Of a stretch of DNA of 64,000 nt, positions 60,851 through 64,000 are shown piece after piece. The stretch is from Prorocentrum cordatum (lineage: Eukaryota > Sar > Dinophyceae > Prorocentrales > Prorocentraceae): positions 142,001 to 206,000 of the forward strand of contig CAUYUJ010015950.1 of the NCBI GenBank assembly GCA_963575745.1, given 5' to 3'. The number at the start of each line of letters is the position of its first letter. The first letter of the stretch is position 1. Below the pieces are notes generated by a model. The model made no database searches, had not been told where the DNA came from, and saw nothing but the letters and a program-made list of their open reading frames with translations. The position numbers were made by a program, and so were the translations under genes.

Positions 60851-60976
60851 CTCCTCCTGCAGCTTCCGCAGTAGGCTGAACGAGGCGCCCCGCGTCTGCT
60901 CCTCGCCCTCGGCCTCGGGCGGTGGCGGCAGGGAGAGCGGGAGCAAAAGAGGGAAAGGGGAAGGTAAGCGGACGAT

Positions 60977-60979
60977 GAC

Positions 60980-61033
<54 letters not shown>

Positions 61034-61137
61034 AATGACGACGAGGGGGAGAAGAATGAAGAGGAGGATGGTGGTGGTGGTGATGACGACGAGGATGGTG
61101 ATGATGCTGATGATGATGATGGTGGTGATGATGATGG

Positions 61138-61169
<32 letters not shown>

Positions 61170-61188
61170 GTTGAGGATGGTGATGATA

Positions 61189-61251
<63 letters not shown>

Positions 61252-61262
61252 CTGATGATGAC
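60977..61262. repeat. (GAT)n tract
   Basis: Nearly pure ATG/GAT trinucleotides with GGT and GAC variants. Encodes Met, Asp, His, Ile or Ser runs depending on frame; none is meaningful. Confidence 0.95.
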
Positions 61263-62277
61263 GACTTCTTCCCCCACACTCGACACCTGGGGGCCCATAT
61301 GGGGTGGGCCAATCCCGCCGTGAACCCGAAAGACGGGTGGAGGAGGGCGACGACCAACGTGCCCAGGGAGAGGGCCCGGCAGGCCGCAAGCGGCACGGCG
61401 GCCTGGGCGAAGAAGACGCGGTACAGGAGCCGCCCGCCAAGGGCGAAAGGGAACAGCACCGTGTCCAGCCCGCTGGGTCAGTCGTGGTTGAGCCACCTGG
61501 CACAGCCCGCATCGAGATGACTCCGAAGGTGAGGGTCACCAGAAGGAGCACACGTGGGCGGAAGGAGGCTCGCATCTTATCGGTAACACCAATCCTCCGA
61601 ACCAGCTGCCGACAGCGGATCTGTTCCGACACTGCAGCATCACCAGGCTGATCAGGAAGATCCGCACGATCCACAGGAGCACGACGAACATGCACACATG
61701 GCTCACCACTATCGGGAAGATGCTCGCAACCAGGCTTACCATCACCATCGGCGCCCGCCTCAGGAAGAGGGAGACCATGACCATGCACACGACCTTCAGA
61801 ACAAAAGTTCGCACCTGCATGGCCAGGCAAAAAGAGAGCGCCCTCAATCATGTGCAACTGCCTGGCAAGCATGCCCTGGAATGAGGCAAGAACGCAGTCG
61901 TTAAAAGGACCCGCACCCGCCACAAGAAGAGGGGTACGACGCTCATGTCCAGGAGGGTCCGCACAGCGTTCCAATAGATCCACATGTGCGCCAGGACGAT
62001 CCGCGCCAGAAAAATCCGCACGACCATCAGCAACATCCCCAGGAAGTCCTGCGCGAATTGTTTTCTCAATAGTTGTGGCACCGCGAAATTCACAAGGGAA
62101 ACAGCCATGAACTGCATCACCATCCACTTCGCGCAAGAGAACCGTAGCAGCGCCAACATTGAAGGAGAACGAAGGAATGTCAGGCAGATCAGCATGGTGA
62201 CGCGGAGCCTTGGCAGGAGGGCCCCGTGAGGCTGCAGCAGACGCGGCCCAAGGGTCCACCCCACCAGAAGCTGCCAA
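61263..62277 (-). pseudogene. Coding-like region, two competing frames
   Basis: On the minus strand one frame is open from 62277 through 61263 and on into the GAT tract. It has a GNN-type codon rhythm: DLPDIPSFSFNVGAATVLL, GLPGDVADGRADFSGADRPG, FNDCVLASFQGMLARQLHM. A second minus frame over the same bases (62264-61848 and 61847-61536, one stop between) is strongly hydrophobic, like a multi-pass membrane protein (MLALLRFSCAKWMVMQFMAV, HVCMFVVLLWIVRIFLISLV). Only one can be real; codon bias favours the first, hydrophobicity the second. Neither has an upstream ATG in a good position. I recognise no family. Confidence 0.3.
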
Positions 62278-62835
62278 GGATCAGTAACACCCGCCTAGTC
62301 AACATGAGACGATCGGCCATGACGCCTGCGATTGCCACCTCCAGGACCAGTGCGATCGTCATCATAACTATCATCATCATGGTCCCGCACCAAGTCCGTC
62401 GCCACCGCGTCCCGCACCCTCGTCGGCTGGACCGCCTGGCAATGCAGAAATCCAGGTTTAAACCTCGGTGGTCGCATTGGAAAGACGGTGGCCATGATCA
62501 ACAATAGGATGCATGGGCACAACCTGAACCATTCCATCAATCATGCGAAGCTGCGGCGCCTGCACAGGATGGACCAGGATCTTCATTTTCGCGCGGCCTG
62601 ATGCTGTTGATGATGATGCGCCGTAGAAGGCGGGGTTGCTGCCTGGCTTCTCTTCTCCCTCTCTCTCTCTGGCCGCCCCTCAAGCCACTTTGGCCCGAGC
62701 ATTTTGCCGGGGCAAAGGCGTCCGCCTCATACGCGGTGCTTGAGTGGCACCCGCGACTGACCACTCTCACGTTCAGCACGCTTTCGGTCAGTTTCGCGGG
62801 TTAGCCAAAGGGACGCGTACAACCAACCCACAGCC
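62278..62835. other. Spacer upstream of the LINE-like ORF
   Basis: No convincing gene. It includes a GATCGTCATCATAAC trinucleotide stretch at about 62354-62380 and a CTCTCCCTCTCTCTCT run at about 62649-62668. The 40 bases before the ATG at 62836 end AACCAACCCACAG|CC, a plausible trans-splice acceptor AG just upstream of the start; this is inference. Confidence 0.35.
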
Positions 62836-64000
62836 ATGGGCGGCAAAGTAAATAAGAAGGCCTCTTCTGAGCAGCAGCAGTTTGGTGCGACATCGGCGGC
62901 AGACCCTTGGACCAAGTGCACAGGCTGTGGGAAACGTGAATGGAAACGTATCCTCGCCAGTCAGGGAGCGAAGTGCGGCAAGTGCGGGATCAAGCTCACG
63001 CTGTTCAAGCCGAAGGCCAAGGACAAGGGCGGTGAGCAGCAGGGGGGCACCAACTTGCGAGGAGCTGTGGGAGCTGCCCCTAACGCCGTCGCGACGCTGG
63101 AGGCCGCCCCGAAGGTAGTGCAGGACCCGTCCGTGAAGGTCATCCTGGAGCAGCAGCTTGGGCAGGCGCGCGCGGCGGCGACCTCGCCCAAGAGCGTGCC
63201 CGCCGAGGAGGCGGTCCGCCTGGCGTCTGGCGCCTGGCGCGACGCTTCCGCCAAGTGGGAGCAGGCCCGTGCGCAGGTCGATCGGTGTGCGCTCAACCTC
63301 CAGCGTGCTCGGGAGCGCGAGGAGGAGACGGCACGCACGCTGGCGCTGGCTGAGCGCGGCGGCGGCGCTGGCGAAGGTCACGGGGATTACCCCAGAGCCT
63401 GCTGCAGCGCCTGGCGTGCCGCTCATCGACCTGTCCTGGGATGCCAGTTTCTTCGGCAACATCGATGACCTCGAGTGCAGCGCCGAGGAAAAGTCAAAGT
63501 TGAAGAAAATCGAGCAGGAGTTGCAGGCCGCCAGGGAGAGCGTGCAATCCAAGGCGGAGCATGTCTCGCAGTGGCGGGACGGGACCAGAGAGTTGCGCAA
63601 GCGGGTGCAGGAGCGCACGGCGAAGAAGCGGCGCGCCGACGGAGAGGGCGCCACTCAGGGGACTGCAGCGCCAGGCGCGGGGGCGCCAGGAGCCAGCCAG
63701 CCCGCGGCGGCAGGAGGGGCGCTTTCTTCAACTGCTGCGGCGCCTGACGGCCCTGCGGCGGCGGCCCCCTCAGGCCCAGCCTCGGCGGCCGCGGCTCAGG
63801 CGCCCGGCGGCGCGCAGAGCCCTTCCGAGGAGCAGATCAAGGCGGAAATCGACAGGCCGCGCGCGGCCGCGGTGGAGGCAGGTGCCGACGCTGCGCCGCA
63901 GGTCGCCGCTGCGGGCGCGCGAGCCTGCGCGGCGGGCGAGGGAGCGGCGGCCACCTCGTCCACCGAGCCGCGTGAGCCGCCGGCCGTAGCTGGTGCGGGT
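62836..64000 (+). pseudogene. LINE-like ORF, 5' part, with one frameshift (partial)
   Basis: Starts MGGKVNKKASSEQQQ. Residues 28-50 hold a zinc ribbon, CTGCG ... KCGKCG (C28, C31, C47, C50). Residues about 100-175 are a helical, charged stretch (QARAAATSPKSVPAEEAVRL, WEQARAQVDRCALNLQRARE). At about 63355-63370, in GGCGGCGGCG, the sense passes from frame 1 to frame 2, which is then open to the window end: LAKVTGITPEPAAAPGVPLI, DASFFGNIDDLECSAEEKSK, KLKKIEQELQAARESVQSKA, a coiled coil, then an Ala/Pro/Gly-rich linker. A zinc-ribbon plus coiled-coil N terminus is what I expect before the endonuclease/RT part of a dinoflagellate LINE, which would lie beyond 64000. It may equally be an ordinary gene with an indel in the assembly. 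Confidence 0.5.

Noticed and set aside
61485-61497. GTGGTTGAGCCAC as a micro-hairpin outside the insert
   Set aside because: One arm position is mismatched, and it is a lone near match; it does not extend the family beyond the insert.
60719-61520. His, Asp, Met and Ile homopolymer frames
   Set aside because: Products of the GAT/ATC trinucleotide tract.

Overview
This window looks like intergenic, repeat-dominated nuclear DNA of a dinoflagellate. I infer this from several features together: high GC, very long simple repeats, GC-rich short-unit satellites, a Ty1/copia-type retroelement whose Gag carries CCCH-type (not CCHC) zinc fingers, and plus-strand fragments resembling LINE-type ORFs with zinc-ribbon N termini. 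Nothing suggests a bacterium or organelle. I found no rRNA, tRNA, CRISPR array or spliced-leader sequence. No ordinary host gene is convincingly complete; almost every coding stretch is mobile-element derived or broken.

Layout. 1-9394: dispersed repeats, a 495-bp CT tract, CCT tracts, nine copies of a 160-bp satellite, a GAT tract and two weak minus-strand coding fragments (2137-2661, 6009-7264). 9395-16516: a higher-order satellite of two diverged monomers, A (about 1.27 kb) and B (about 1.1 kb), repeated as AB-AB-AB; each A monomer keeps a cysteine-rich open frame on the minus strand. 16517-20318: a mosaic of a 64-bp tandem array, a triplicated module, CCT tracts and a 613-bp tandem unit. 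20326-58957: a 38.6-kb block inserted into that mosaic. 58965-60227: the other side of the target array and the tail of a LINE-like ORF. 60660-62277: ATC/GAT tracts and an ambiguous minus-strand coding region. 62836-64000: the 5' part of a LINE-like ORF, running off the window.

The 38.6-kb insert is the centre of interest. It is flanked by a 7-bp direct repeat (CCCCCAG), and a paralogous unoccupied version of the target lies at about 16.69-16.74 kb. A 272-bp direct repeat lies at or near its two ends. Everything retroelement-like inside it reads on the minus strand: Gag-like ORFs, three CCCH fingers, aspartic protease, integrase, then reverse transcriptase (YVDD) and RNase H, which is the Ty1/copia order. 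After RNase H the element is interrupted (41.8-47.7 kb) by GC-rich satellites, a CCTCAG hexamer array and a plus-strand transposase-like fragment. Beyond that lie two tandem copies of a 9.5-9.7-kb unit carrying ORFs unusual for retroelements: a PC-motif protein resembling C5-cytosine methyltransferases, a protein with the motif order of the RNA 2'-phosphotransferase Tpt1/KptA, and another HGT-motif protein. A shorter piece without a copy joins the unit to the far terminal repeat. Each copy has frameshifts the other lacks, so both are decaying.

Across this insert, and essentially not outside it, are roughly three dozen very short perfect hairpins with a three-base loop. Their arms differ in sequence but the loop is nearly always TNA. 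They occur in the copia part, the duplicated units and the terminal piece alike, which supports a shared history for the whole insert.
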